DNA of 64,000 bases from Myxococcales bacterium 68-20 (GTDB lineage Bacteria; Myxococcota_A; Polyangia; Polyangiales; Polyangiaceae), in the NCBI GenBank assembly GCA_001899635.1, contig MKVQ01000036.1:88368-152367 (forward strand), read 5' to 3'. How positions within the stretch are numbered: position 1 is the stretch's first letter; each line of letters begins with the position of its first letter. Below the pieces are notes generated by a model that ran no database searches, was not told the DNA's origin, and saw nothing but the letters and a program-made list of their open reading frames with translations. Below, piece after piece: positions 27,680 to 36,544 of the stretch. Position numbers and translations under genes: made by a program.

Positions 27680-28338
27680 ACCGGCGCGCACTGCCCGGCG
27701 CCATCGTCGCGCATTGCACACGTGCACGAGACACACCCGTGCTCCGCGCACGTTCCGCATGACACGGCGAGCTGACGGCGGAGCGCCTCCCTCGCCCGGA
27801 AGACGCGAACCGCCGCGTTGCTCTTCGAGATGCCTCGCTCTTCGGCGAACGTCCGCATCGAGACGCCGTCGACTTCGACGCGCCGGAGCGCGTCCGCGTA
27901 TTCGGGCTTGAGCGTACCGGCCAGGCGGAGCACGCACGAGCAGACCTCCGCCCGCACCATCTCGACCGGCTCTTCGGCGGTCTCGATCTCCTCGGCGAAC
28001 TGCGCGAGCGCCCGACCCGCCACCTTCGTTCGACGGTAGTAGTCGATGGTCGCGTTGCGAAGCGTCCGGTAGAACCACGGGATCACCGCCTCGCCGTCTC
28101 GCAGCCCCTCGAGCTTGTCGAGTCCACGGGCAAAGGCCTCCTGGAGGATGTCTTCGGCGAGATCCCGACGACCGACACGTTGCTCGAGGAAGCGAAGGAA
28201 CGCGCGATGGTTCTCGACGAGCAGCTGCTTCACGTCGGTATCGAGCGGTCGCGTAGCGTCCGTCGCTTCCGTCGCTCCCGTCTCGGTCGCGACCGACACG
28301 GCGCGGTTCGAGGGCTCACGCATCTTGGCCGTGCACAT
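27673..28338 (-). CDS. ECF sigma factor with C-terminal cysteine-rich domain (CorE-like), second copy
   Basis: The 221-residue product closely resembles the sigma factor at 19906-20517: the same region 2 (DILQEAFARGLDKL, WFYRTLRNATIDYYRR), a linker CxC at 133/135, region 4, and a tail with cysteines at 194, 197, 202, 205, 207 and 217. It is thus a CorE-type, metal-switched sigma factor. ATG at 28338 overlaps the copA stop as TGATG, so it is translationally coupled to the ATPase gene; ATG at 28323 is an alternative. Differences in tail residues between the copies could tune metal or redox specificity, as is known for CorE and CorE2. Confidence 0.9.
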   Translation of the reverse strand: MCTAKMREPSNRAVSVATETGATEATDATRPLDTDVKQLLVENHRAFLRFLEQRVGRRDLAEDILQEAFARGLDKLEGLRDGEAVIPWFYRTLRNATIDYYRRTKVAGRALAQFAEEIETAEEPVEMVRAEVCSCVLRLAGTLKPEYADALRRVEVDGVSMRTFAEERGISKSNAAVRVFRAREALRRQLAVSCGTCAEHGCVSCTCAMRDDGAGQCAPVV

Positions 28339-30887
28339 CAGGCGTGCCGAGCCTGCTCGAACCGGCGAAGGCGGAGCGAGTTGACGAGGACGGAGACGCT
28401 CGACAGCGACATCGCCGCGCTCGCGACGACGGGCGAGAGGAGCCAGCCCGTCCAGTGGTAGAGCGCCCCGGCGGCGACCGGGATCCCGATGACGTTGTAG
28501 ACGAAGGCCCAGAAGAGGTTCTGACGGATCGTCCGGAGCGTCGCGCGCCCCAGGCGGAGCGCCGTCGGCAGCGCCTTGATCCCGCCTCGCAGGAGGGCGA
28601 CATCCGCCGCGGCGATCGCGACATCGGCCCCGTGACCGATCGCCACGCCGACGTGGGCGCCGGCGAGCGCGGGCGCGTCGTTGATGCCGTCCCCGACCAT
28701 TCCGACGATGTTCCCCTTGGCGCGCTCTTCGAAGACGACGCGCGCCTTGTCCTCGGGCTTCACCTCGGCGATGACGTGGTCGATCCCGAGCTCCGACGCG
28801 ATCGCGTTGGCGGTGCTGGCGCGATCCCCCGTCAGCATGCTCACGCCGATGCCCATCCCGCGGAGCTCTGCCAGCGCGGAGCTCGCCTCCGGCGTCGGAG
28901 GGTCGGCGACGGCGACGAGCCCCGCAAGGCGACCATCGACCGCGACGAAGAACGGAGTGTTGCCTCGGGTCGCGAGCCGCTCGGCCTCGGCTTCCAGCGC
29001 ACCGGTATCCACGCTCGCAGCTCGAAGCCACGCCGCCGTTCCGACGCGTACGTTGCGGCCGCGAACCGTCGCCTCGACGCCGTGCCCCGCGACGCTCCGG
29101 AACTGCTCCGCCGTCTCGAGCTTCTCCGCCCGAGCCTCCGCCCCGGCAACGACCGCTCGCGCGACGGGGTGCTCGCTGCTTCGTTCCGCGCTCGCGACGA
29201 GGGAGAGCAGGCTCGACTCGCCTTCCCCGCTGATGTCGACGACCGCGGTGAGCGTCGGCTTGCCGCTCGTGAGCGTACCGGTCTTGTCGAGCAGCACGCG
29301 GTTCACGCGGCTCGCCGCCTCGAGCGCAGCACCACCCTTGACGAGAATGCCGAGCTCGGCGCCGCGGCCCGTGGCGACCGCCACGGCAGCAGGGGTGGCG
29401 AGCCCGAGCGCACAAGGGCAAGCGATGACGAGGACGGCGACGAACCTCTCGATGGCCGTCGCGAAGCCGTCGGCGGTGGGATCGATGACGACCCACGCGA
29501 TGAGCGTGACGATCGCGATCGCGAGCACCACCGGAACGAAGATGCCGCTGACCGTATCGGCGAGGCGAGCGATCGGCGCCTTCGAGCCCTGCGCTTGCTC
29601 GACCGCCTCGACGATGCGCGCGAGGGCGCTGCCCTTCCCTGCCGTCGAGACCTCCAGCGTGAGGGCCCCGCTCTGGTTGAACGTTCCTCCGTAGACCTTC
29701 GCCCCTTCGCTCTTGTCCACCGGCAGGCTCTCGCCGGTGAGCATCGACTCGTCGACCGCCGACTCTCCACGGACGACGACGCCGTCGGCCGCAATGCGCT
29801 CCCCCGGTCGGACGACCACGTGATCGCCGCGCCGAAGAGCTGCGATCGCGACCTCTTCCTCCTGCCCGTTGCGGAGGCGGCGCGCGGTCTTCGGCTGGAG
29901 GGCGACGAGACCTCGGACGGCATCGGCGAGGCGCTTACGCGCTCGGGTCTCTAGCATCTTGCCGAGAAGGACGAACGTCAGGATCGCGGCCGCGGCCTCG
30001 AAGTAGAGGTGGGGGACCTTGCCATGCGCAGCGTGCGGGAAGAGGCCCGGCGCCACGAGCGCCACGGTCGAATAGACGAACGCGGCGCCGGTCCCGATCG
30101 CGACCAGCGTGTTCATGTCCGCTGCGCGGTGCTTCAGCGCGGTCCACGCGAGGCGGAAGAACCGGCGCCCCGGCCCCAGCACGACCGGGGTCGCGAGCGC
30201 GAGCTGAAGCCAGCGCCCGAACGTCGTCTCCGTCCACGCCATCAGCCCGTGGGACATCGCGACGACGAGGAGCGGCACCGTGAAGGCGGCGGCCACGAAG
30301 AACCCGCGGCGGAGCGTCCGCTGCTCGCGTTCCTCGGCCTCCTCGATGGCGGCCGCGCGCTGGGCCGTCGGATCGACAGGCTCCCCAGCGGCGGTCGGCG
30401 ACGGCCCCTCGTCGCGGACCGGCTCGTAGCCCGCCTTCTCGATCGCCTCGGCGATGCTCTCGGCCGACGTCGTCCCCGGCTCGAACACGATCGTCGCCCG
30501 ATGGGTCACCAGGTTGACCTGCGCCTCCTTCACTCCGGGCACGCTGGTCACGGCCTTCTCGATCCGCCGCACGCAGGCCGCGCAGGTCATCCCGAGGACA
30601 CCGAGCTCGAGCGTCTTGACGGGCGGAGCGATCGCGGCGCGCGTTACCTCGTAGCCGGCGGCGACGACGGCGTCCGCCAGCACCTCCGGCGACGTTTGCT
30701 CCGGATCGTAAGCGACCGTCGCGCGCCCCAGCGCGTAGTTCACGTTCGCGGAGCGCACGCCTTCCGTCTTGGTGAGCGCCTTCTCGACGCGCCGCACGCA
30801 GCTCGCGCAGGTCATTCCCTCGATCGGCAGCTCGAGGATCTCTCCGCCCGGTAGGTTTTCGGGCTCGCTCGTCGTCTGGGCAGCCAT
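28338..30887 (-). CDS. copA: P1B-type copper-exporting ATPase
   Basis: The 849-residue inner-membrane pump has two N-terminal HMA domains with GMTCASC (24-30) and GMTCAAC (99-105). It has eight expected membrane helices, the actuator TGES (384-387), the transmembrane CPC motif (490-492) and phosphorylated Asp534 in DKTGTLT. The CPC motif and twin HMA domains fit a Cu(I) exporter. ATG at 30887 follows ACAGGAGAAG. It is transcribed from a predicted CorE-type promoter and is coupled to the second CorE-like sigma gene, so that sigma factor may amplify its own expression. Confidence 0.96.
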   Translation of the reverse strand: MAAQTTSEPENLPGGEILELPIEGMTCASCVRRVEKALTKTEGVRSANVNYALGRATVAYDPEQTSPEVLADAVVAAGYEVTRAAIAPPVKTLELGVLGMTCAACVRRIEKAVTSVPGVKEAQVNLVTHRATIVFEPGTTSAESIAEAIEKAGYEPVRDEGPSPTAAGEPVDPTAQRAAAIEEAEEREQRTLRRGFFVAAAFTVPLLVVAMSHGLMAWTETTFGRWLQLALATPVVLGPGRRFFRLAWTALKHRAADMNTLVAIGTGAAFVYSTVALVAPGLFPHAAHGKVPHLYFEAAAAILTFVLLGKMLETRARKRLADAVRGLVALQPKTARRLRNGQEEEVAIAALRRGDHVVVRPGERIAADGVVVRGESAVDESMLTGESLPVDKSEGAKVYGGTFNQSGALTLEVSTAGKGSALARIVEAVEQAQGSKAPIARLADTVSGIFVPVVLAIAIVTLIAWVVIDPTADGFATAIERFVAVLVIACPCALGLATPAAVAVATGRGAELGILVKGGAALEAASRVNRVLLDKTGTLTSGKPTLTAVVDISGEGESSLLSLVASAERSSEHPVARAVVAGAEARAEKLETAEQFRSVAGHGVEATVRGRNVRVGTAAWLRAASVDTGALEAEAERLATRGNTPFFVAVDGRLAGLVAVADPPTPEASSALAELRGMGIGVSMLTGDRASTANAIASELGIDHVIAEVKPEDKARVVFEERAKGNIVGMVGDGINDAPALAGAHVGVAIGHGADVAIAAADVALLRGGIKALPTALRLGRATLRTIRQNLFWAFVYNVIGIPVAAGALYHWTGWLLSPVVASAAMSLSSVSVLVNSLRLRRFEQARHA

Positions 30888-30908
30888 CTCGTCTTCTCCT
30901 GTAGCAAG

Positions 30909-30936
30909 GACGCACCACGGCCGCGTTGATTACACC
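30909..30936 (-). promoter_or_regulatory. Predicted CorE-type ECF promoter of copA
   Basis: Reading leftward: GGTGTAAT (30936-30929), 15 bases, GCGTC (30913-30909), 22 bp before the ATG. Elements and spacing are identical to those before the chaperone and the oxidase operon. Confidence 0.75.
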
Positions 30937-31038
30937 CAGGCGCGGAAGGCGCGCGGCGCGGCCGGGCTCGACGCCCTTGCGACGATTCTGGCGGCATCTC
31001 GGCCACCTGCGGCTTCCGGTCGAGCCTCTCCGCCCGCG

Positions 31039-31355
31039 CTACTCCACGCGGAGCTCGCCCATCATCCCGTGCTCGCCATGCTCGAGGATGTGGCAGTGGT
31101 ACATCCACGACCCCGGTTCATCGAAGCGCGCCACGAGCTTGAAGGACGTCTTGGCCGGGACGGTCGATCCGGAGTCGGACGAGAGCTCCGGGCTGCGGGG
31201 CATGGCGGCCACGGGGCCGGCGACGACGTCGCTCCGCGTTCGTCACGTCGAGCCCCCGGACATCCGTGTTCTTCACCACAATCGGCGCCGTGCTCGCTCG
31301 AACATGCCAGGGCGAGGAGGGCGCCACCCGTCGCAAGCCAAATTCGATGGAGCAT
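31039..31355 (-). pseudogene. Remnant of a second multicopper oxidase
   Basis: The last about 70 codons before TAG at 31039-31041 encode a clear multicopper-oxidase C-terminus, with SFKLVARFDEPGSWMYHCHILEHGEHGMMGEL-type sequence split across the HCH copper motif. Upstream, the frame closes at a TGA. Sequence that could continue the domain (VVKNTDVRG) and a lipoprotein signal (ATG at 31355, LLALACSS) occur in two other frames. The first domains with the HxH and HPxHxH motifs are missing. I read it as a deleted and frameshifted oxidase gene, upstream of copA and on the same strand. Sequencing error alone would not explain the missing domains. Confidence 0.7.
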
Positions 31356-31459
31356 CTTCGATGCTCACTGCCTTCTGGATGTTCTGCATCTCGTGATCGC
31401 CTACGTCAAACTTGGTGCGGTCACGGTAGGCGCGACAGCCGACGCGCGCGGCAAGGCGC

Positions 31460-31861
31460 TCACTTCGTCGGGTTCTGCGTCATCTCGTTCGAGTACGTCG
31501 AATACGCGCCGCCGATCTTGCAGCGAAGGCGGTACGAGTAGTCCATGTCCTCGGTCGCCGAGGTGTCGTGCTTGTTGTCCGCCGCGCCCGGAAGCGTGAA
31601 CGCGACGGCGTACTCCTCGTGCACGGAGCCATCCGGCATGGTCGCCTTGCGCTCGAGCTCGATAGATTCGCATCCGACCGCCGGATTCGCCCACATCACG
31701 TGCAAGGCGCCCATCATCTTGGCCACCTCATTGAGCTTCGGAGCTTCAGGGGCCGAGGAGCCGGACGTTCCGGATGAGCTCGGCGATTGCGTATCGGACG
31801 ACGAGCATCCACTCGAGAGCGTAGCGAGGAGAGAGAACGTGACGATCGCGACGTACTTCAT
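31460..31861 (-). CDS. Small lipoprotein, possibly fibronectin III-like
   Basis: The 133-residue product has a lipoprotein signal ending in LSSGC and a Ser/Gly-rich linker. The single beta-rich domain (about 50-133) has the order VMWANPA, IELERKA and YSYRLRCKIGGAYSTYSNE, which resembles a type III fibronectin repeat, though the match is by eye only. ATG at 31861 is chosen because the signal peptide begins there. Function is unknown. Confidence 0.7.
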   Translation of the reverse strand: MKYVAIVTFSLLATLSSGCSSSDTQSPSSSGTSGSSAPEAPKLNEVAKMMGALHVMWANPAVGCESIELERKATMPDGSVHEEYAVAFTLPGAADNKHDTSATEDMDYSYRLRCKIGGAYSTYSNEMTQNPTK

Positions 31862-32064
31862 CCCGGATTTCGTAACACGCCTCCGGCAGCCACACCTCGC
31901 GGAAGGTCGACGCGGTTCAAGTCGACGACGACTGTAACCGCGCGAGTCACGCTTCGCTCCGTCGCATGCGACGTGACGAGGAGCGGAGAGTCTCTCGTGC
32001 TCGAAGTTTTGTTGCGATGGGGGGGTTGCGCGAGCGATTCTCATCGGCAGGGAAAGCACGCGCC

Positions 32065-32727
32065 ATGAGCTTCGACCCGTACCAGCCACCCCAATCCGAG
32101 ACGCAGGCCTCGGCGCAATCGAGGAACGACGGCGGCGGGTCGCGCGTGGGCACTCTCGCCGCTGCGCTCCTCGGCGCTGGGGTGGGGACACAGCTGATCG
32201 AGGTCGCCGTTTGGCTCACGGTCTCCGATCCGGACATGTTCGACGACGTCACGAGCACCGTTCGCACGGTCGCCACCGTGCTCCGCCTCTCCGGCATCGT
32301 CGCCTTCCTCATCTGGAGCCACCGCATCATCAGCAACGTGATTGGGTTCGGCGTGCGAGGCCTTCGGTACACCCCAGGCGCAGCCGTGGGCTACTGGTTC
32401 TTTCCAGGGATCAACCTCGTTCATGGCTACAGGGTCGTCGCGGAAGCATGGCGCGCGAGCGACCCCGAGGACGCCGGCGACGATAGTCATCGATGGATCT
32501 CGCGACGAGCCGACAACCTGATCCTCCACTGGTGGCTCGCGTACATGGCGTCCCGTATCGTCGCCCTCGTGGGGCGCTACGACGCGAGGCCGGCGCTGTG
32601 GATCACCGGTGTCGTCGTCGAGGTCGTCGCGGTGGTGCTCATGGCGATCGTGATCCGGCGCCTCGACGCACGTCAGCGCGCCTACGCGCGTGAGCTCCTC
32701 GTGCGCAGCCGTCCCTCGGCGGCATGA
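32065..32727 (+). CDS. DUF4328 family membrane protein
   Basis: The 220-residue product begins with a Pro/Gln-rich cytoplasmic leader (MSFDPYQPPQSE). It has four hydrophobic segments at about 35-55, 70-92, 110-135 and 175-205. The central motif TPGAAVGYWFFPGINLVHGYRVV is typical of DUF4328 proteins. The function of the family is not established. ATG at 32065 gives a start matching the usual N-terminus; about 30 in-frame upstream codons look non-coding. It is divergent from the lipoprotein gene at 31861. Confidence 0.8.
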   Translation: MSFDPYQPPQSETQASAQSRNDGGGSRVGTLAAALLGAGVGTQLIEVAVWLTVSDPDMFDDVTSTVRTVATVLRLSGIVAFLIWSHRIISNVIGFGVRGLRYTPGAAVGYWFFPGINLVHGYRVVAEAWRASDPEDAGDDSHRWISRRADNLILHWWLAYMASRIVALVGRYDARPALWITGVVVEVVAVVLMAIVIRRLDARQRAYARELLVRSRPSAA

Positions 32728-32864
32728 GGGTGAGGAAGGAGCTCGGCGAACGCCGGGACGGGACGCAGTAGCTCGATGCAAGCCGCTCGAGCTATCCGGT
32801 CGAGATCCACGGCTCCGTCGAATTGTTCGCGCTTCGGTTTCCTCCTACTCTGCTCCGTCCCGCC

Positions 32865-33920
32865 ATGACCGGATCTCCACGACGCATCGGTGCGCTCGTC
32901 GCGCTTGCGGGGATCCTGCTCATCACGCACTCCGCACACGCCGAGGCTCCTCCTGGTGCCACGGACATCGACCTCTCCTACGCGGCACCCGTGGGGTGTG
33001 CGTCCCGGACCGAGTTCGAACAGGAGATCGGACGAAGGGTCGATCCGCGCTGGCTCGCAGGCGGCGATCGGCGAAGCTTCGACGTCCGTGTCGAACGTCT
33101 CCCGGACGGGACGTTCGCGGGCAGGCTCGAGGTCCTCCGCGCGGGGCATTCGCTGCGCGTCCGAGAGATTCGAGACCCAGCATGCAAGGCGGTGAGCACC
33201 GCGCTCGCGGTCTTCATCGCCATCGCCGTCGATCCTGCGAACGTCGATGCTGACACCCCCGCGATGCCCGCGCCGCTACCTCCAGAACCGCAGGCGGTCG
33301 AACATCCGGCATCGCCGCTCGCCCCCTCGGAGCCACCTCTCCGAACGTCCCGTCCTCCTCGAAACGTGAGCGGCGCGCCTGCACCGTCTTCGTGGTCGCT
33401 CGGCGCGGCTGCCGGTGCCGTGCACATGCGCGTTCCGAATGACGCGTGGGGAGCGCGCTTCGGCGCGGAGGTCGCACGCTCATGGCCAGCAAGTCGTGTC
33501 TCGCCTGCCCTGCGCGTGTCGTGGGGGTTTGCGGACTTCACGGTATTTCCACCCCGCGCCGGTCGAGCGGAGTTCCGCTTCCAGACCACGCGCTTCGAAG
33601 GATGTGCGCGGGTCGATGCTTCCCCTCTCCCGCTCACGCTTTCGCCTTGCCTCGGATTCGACGTCGGAAGCCTCGCCGCCGCCGCGCCGGATGCTCCGGA
33701 AGCCGGTCATGCTACGGTCGGATGGCGGGCTGCAACTGGGGTTGCGCGCGTCGCTTGGGAGCTCCTCCCGTGGCTCGCGCTGGAAGGCGAGGTCGGCTTC
33801 GAGCTGCCGTTCCAGCGCACGACCTTCGCCCTCGACAAGCCCATCCGTATGGCTTACCGACCGCCGGCCGTCCTCTTCACCGCCGGCGCAGGGCTCCACG
33901 TGACCACGCGCTTTCGCTAG
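32865..33920 (+). CDS. Exported protein X, cluster A copy
   Basis: The 351-residue product has a cleavable signal peptide (SAHA-EAPPG, about residue 26). An N-terminal domain (about 30-120) follows, with DVRVERLPDGTFAGRLEVL and a segment ending in LAVFIAIAV. After a Pro-rich linker (125-165), a C-terminal half of alternating strands ends in an aromatic-Arg residue pair (TRFR), which suits an outer-membrane beta-barrel. It has no known family to me. A decayed paralogue occupies the same position before the sigma gene of cluster B (55916-56955), and a copy of its 3' end lies before the cluster A sigma gene (35790-35955). It therefore belongs to the clustered system. Confidence 0.8.
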   Translation: MTGSPRRIGALVALAGILLITHSAHAEAPPGATDIDLSYAAPVGCASRTEFEQEIGRRVDPRWLAGGDRRSFDVRVERLPDGTFAGRLEVLRAGHSLRVREIRDPACKAVSTALAVFIAIAVDPANVDADTPAMPAPLPPEPQAVEHPASPLAPSEPPLRTSRPPRNVSGAPAPSSWSLGAAAGAVHMRVPNDAWGARFGAEVARSWPASRVSPALRVSWGFADFTVFPPRAGRAEFRFQTTRFEGCARVDASPLPLTLSPCLGFDVGSLAAAAPDAPEAGHATVGWRAATGVARVAWELLPWLALEGEVGFELPFQRTTFALDKPIRMAYRPPAVLFTAGAGLHVTTRFR

Positions 33921-34015
33921 CTGGCAGGCCCTCCAAGCACGCTTCCCAAAATCGGCGCGGGTCGTGATCAAACCGAGATCACCCGGCCACTCTACCGCTG
34001 GGCTGTCGTTCGGAA
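33838..34015 (+). repeat. Diverged segmental repeat, left copy
   Basis: This covers the last about 27 codons of gene X and downstream DNA. It matches 35790-35955 (roughly 80 percent by eye, with small gaps). Both copies hold the inverted repeat GTGATC-N7-GATCAC (here 33964-33982) and end near TGTCGTT. The repeat flanks the cysteine-repeat gene 34127-35587. Confidence 0.8.
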
Positions 34016-34126
34016 AGCGACGCGCCTTTCCGGGGCGTTTGGTCAGGACAGCCCGCGAAGGCGACTCATCGCCTTCCACCACGCATGACGGAGCGCCGAG
34101 CCCTTGGCATCGGGGACGAGGTTGAA

Positions 34127-35587
34127 ATGAGGGATTCGATTCGAGGTCCGCTGGCGCCTGCGCGCCTGCTCGCGATGGTCTTCGGGCTGGGGCTTGCCAT
34201 CTCTGCCTGTAATGAGGGTGACGACGGCGTTTCCGCCCCGACGTGCCCCGAGGGCTGCGGCCCGAACATGATCTGCCAGAGCGACGGCTCCTGCGCCTGC
34301 GCCTCCGACTTCCGGGACTGCGATGGCAAGCCGTCCAATGGCTGCGAGCACCAGGGCAATACCTGCGACGGCCCGTGTGTCGGCGAGGACGACGCGGCCT
34401 TCTGCAGCCGCCTCAACAAGACCTGCGGCGACGTAACCGGCAAGGACAATTGCGACGTCGCGCGCACGGCCACCTGCGGCTCCTGCCCGGACGGTAAGAC
34501 CTGCGGCGCCGACAACACCTGCTCGTGCAAACCGGAGAGCGACGCCGCCTTCTGCTCGCGCCTGGGCAAGAACTGCGGCGACGTGATTGGCACGGACAAC
34601 TGCAACATCGCCCGCTCGGCGACCTGCGGCTCCTGCCCGGACGGTCAGACCTGCGGCGATGACAAGACCTGCTCGTGCAAGGCGGAGGACGACGCCGCCT
34701 TCTGCGCCCGCCTGGGGAAGAACTGCGGCGAGGTAACCGACAAGGACAACTGCGGCACCGCCCGAACGGCGACGTGCGGCACCTGCCCAACCGGTCAGAC
34801 CTGCGGCGACGACAACACCTGCGCGTGCATCCCGGAGGACGACGCCACCTTCTGCTCGCGTCAGTCCAAGGAGTGCGGTTCGTTCGCAGGCTCCGACAAC
34901 TGCGGCAAGAGCCGAACGGTCGACTGCGGCACCTGCGAGGGCAACGCGACCTGCGGCGCGCCCGTTCCGAACATCTGCGGCCCCTGCGTCGGGGAGACGG
35001 ATGCCCAGCTCTGCACCAAGGCGAACGCGACCTGCGGTCAGCTCCATACCACCGACCGCTGCGGAGACCCCCGCATCGTCGCCGATTGCGGCGCTTGCGC
35101 GGACGGAACGTCCTGCCTCGCCGACAACAGCTGCGGAGAGCCCGACGGCGTGTGGCTGCACGACACATGCTTCAGGCGCGGGAACACGATCGTGCTCTGC
35201 GCGACGAACCTCACGTGCATCCGCACGTACACCGGGGGAGTCACGAATTGGGAGGGCGTGTGCAAGCAGGCCTGCGAGTCCGACGCGGACTGCACGACGG
35301 GCGGTTCTTGTGCGTCCGTCGGAAAGACCGACGGACAGAAATTCTGCGGCACGCCTCGTTCGCCGGGAGACGCCTGCAGCTCGTGGAGGGGTTCTGCAGA
35401 CGTGTGCCACGATCCGAGCCGGGCGGAGGAAACGTTCTTGGAATGCCTGGGCGGAACGTGCAGCTACGTGTGCGACTACGACGGCAATCTCGGCGCTCCG
35501 CCCTACGATTGCCCGGCAGGCCAGTCGTGTGGCGACGGTCGAGTGCGCGATCCCCAGACCAACTTCAACCTCCATCTCTGCGAGTAG
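34127..35587 (+). CDS. Cysteine-rich repeat lipoprotein
   Basis: The 486-residue product has a lipoprotein signal (GLAISAC, Cys27). Four tandem 50-residue repeats follow (about residues 87-286), each with eight cysteines in the order AFCSR, KNCG, DNC, ATCGxC, TCG and CxC. A more divergent repeat and a C-terminal cysteine-rich region of about 160 residues come after. It is probably an extended disulphide-stabilised surface stalk or binder. ATG at 34127 follows GACGAGG. It lies between two diverged copies of a repeat and has no counterpart in cluster B, so it may be a later insertion. Myxobacterial proteins of this kind are often mislabelled in databases. Confidence 0.85.
   Translation: MRDSIRGPLAPARLLAMVFGLGLAISACNEGDDGVSAPTCPEGCGPNMICQSDGSCACASDFRDCDGKPSNGCEHQGNTCDGPCVGEDDAAFCSRLNKTCGDVTGKDNCDVARTATCGSCPDGKTCGADNTCSCKPESDAAFCSRLGKNCGDVIGTDNCNIARSATCGSCPDGQTCGDDKTCSCKAEDDAAFCARLGKNCGEVTDKDNCGTARTATCGTCPTGQTCGDDNTCACIPEDDATFCSRQSKECGSFAGSDNCGKSRTVDCGTCEGNATCGAPVPNICGPCVGETDAQLCTKANATCGQLHTTDRCGDPRIVADCGACADGTSCLADNSCGEPDGVWLHDTCFRRGNTIVLCATNLTCIRTYTGGVTNWEGVCKQACESDADCTTGGSCASVGKTDGQKFCGTPRSPGDACSSWRGSADVCHDPSRAEETFLECLGGTCSYVCDYDGNLGAPPYDCPAGQSCGDGRVRDPQTNFNLHLCE
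34385..34984 (+). repeat. Four tandem 150-bp coding repeats
   Basis: Units begin at 34385, 34535, 34685 and 34835 with exact 150-bp spacing and encode the 50-residue cysteine modules. Sequence similarity between neighbouring units is high enough that copy number could vary by recombination. Confidence 0.85.
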
Positions 35588-35986
35588 ACGCCTTCGGGCT
35601 CGCGGCCCACCCACCTGCAGTGGTGGGCCCTCTGCCCGCATCGCATTGCCGATGGTCGACCGCCGCCAACTGGCGACGGTCGGCGAGCAGAAGAGCAACG
35701 CTCGGTCGCTCACGAAGGAAGGTCCGCGAAGGTGACTTGACCCGTGACAGCGAGGGCGTGCCTTTCGAGCGCACGCCCCTCGAGAGAAGCCCATCCGTAT
35801 GGTCTCGCCGCCGGTCCTCTTCACCGGCGGCGCAAGGCTCCGCACTGACCGCGCGCCTTCGCTAGAGTTCGGGCCCGTGCCCAGAAAATCGGCGCGCTTC
35901 GTGATCAAATGGAGATCACCCGGCCACTCTTCGCTGGGATGTCGTTGGTACAAACGCCTCCGAGCGCCCTTCAGGGGCCGCTGGTC
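35588..35986. other. Intergenic DNA holding a remnant of gene X and the sigma promoter region
   Basis: Apart from the repeat at 35790-35955 no gene is visible. The promoter of the sigma gene should lie in the last 60 bp. Confidence 0.6.
35790..35955 (+). repeat. Diverged segmental repeat, right copy
   Basis: This is the partner of 33838-34015. It starts with a degraded end of gene X (AAGCCCATCCGTATGG is shared exactly) and ends just before the sigma gene. It includes GTGATC-N7-GATCAC at 35901-35919, the most conserved part together with the following CCGGCCACTCT. Confidence 0.8.
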
Positions 35987-36544
35987 ATGATGGCCCGCGA
36001 CGACGACTCGTCACCGCCCGCCACGGACGCGTCGCCCACCGAGCGCTTCGAGCATCTCGTTCGAACGCACTACACCTTCGTCTGGCGAACCTCGCGACGA
36101 CTCGGCGTTCGCCCGGCGGATCTGGATGACGCCATTCAAGAGGTCTTCCTCGTGGCGGCCAGGAACCTCGATTCAATCACCTACGAGCGCGCCTACTTGT
36201 TCCGGGTCTGCGTGTTCGTGGCCTCGCAATCACGTCGGACGGCCCGAAGGCGGCGCGAAATCCACGACGAGCAGCACCTCGAAACCGCCCTCGACCATGC
36301 CGCCAGCCCCGAAGAGCATGTTCAAGCGAACGAAGCCCGCCGGACGCTCCAAGGGGTCCTCGACGATATGCCCGAGGAGCTGAGGGTCGTCTTCGTTCTT
36401 CACGAGCTCGAGCGTTTCACCATGTCCCAAATTGCCGACACGATGAGTCAGCCCGCGGGCACCGTCGCTTCTCGCCTCCGTCGCGCGCGAGAGGTGTTCA
36501 TGAAACTCGCCGCTGCGCGCACGAAAGACTGGGGCAATCGATGA
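35987..36544 (+). CDS. ECF sigma factor, cluster A
   Basis: The 185-residue product has sigma region 2 (about 20-90, with LDDAIQEVFLVAARNLD and the YLFRVCVFVASQSRR helix). It also has region 4 (about 120-175, with LEDM-like DDMPEELRVVFVLHELERFTMSQIA and TVASRLRRAREVF). It is related to the sigma factor of cluster B (55200-55787). Two ATGs (35987 and 35990) follow AGGGG; the first is used. Its stop overlaps the next start (ATGA), which indicates a sigma/anti-sigma pair. It probably directs transcription of the downstream lipoprotein genes. Confidence 0.9.
   Translation: MMARDDDSSPPATDASPTERFEHLVRTHYTFVWRTSRRLGVRPADLDDAIQEVFLVAARNLDSITYERAYLFRVCVFVASQSRRTARRRREIHDEQHLETALDHAASPEEHVQANEARRTLQGVLDDMPEELRVVFVLHELERFTMSQIADTMSQPAGTVASRLRRAREVFMKLAAARTKDWGNR

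Noticed and set aside
31062..31355. A short lipoprotein frame (LLALACSS) taken as an independent gene.
   Set aside because: After the signal it reads through oxidase sequence in the wrong frame, so it is better explained as part of the decayed oxidase.
34385..34984. Regular direct repeats that could suggest a CRISPR array.
   Set aside because: The unit is 150 bp, entirely coding in one frame, with no short repeat/spacer structure and no cas genes.
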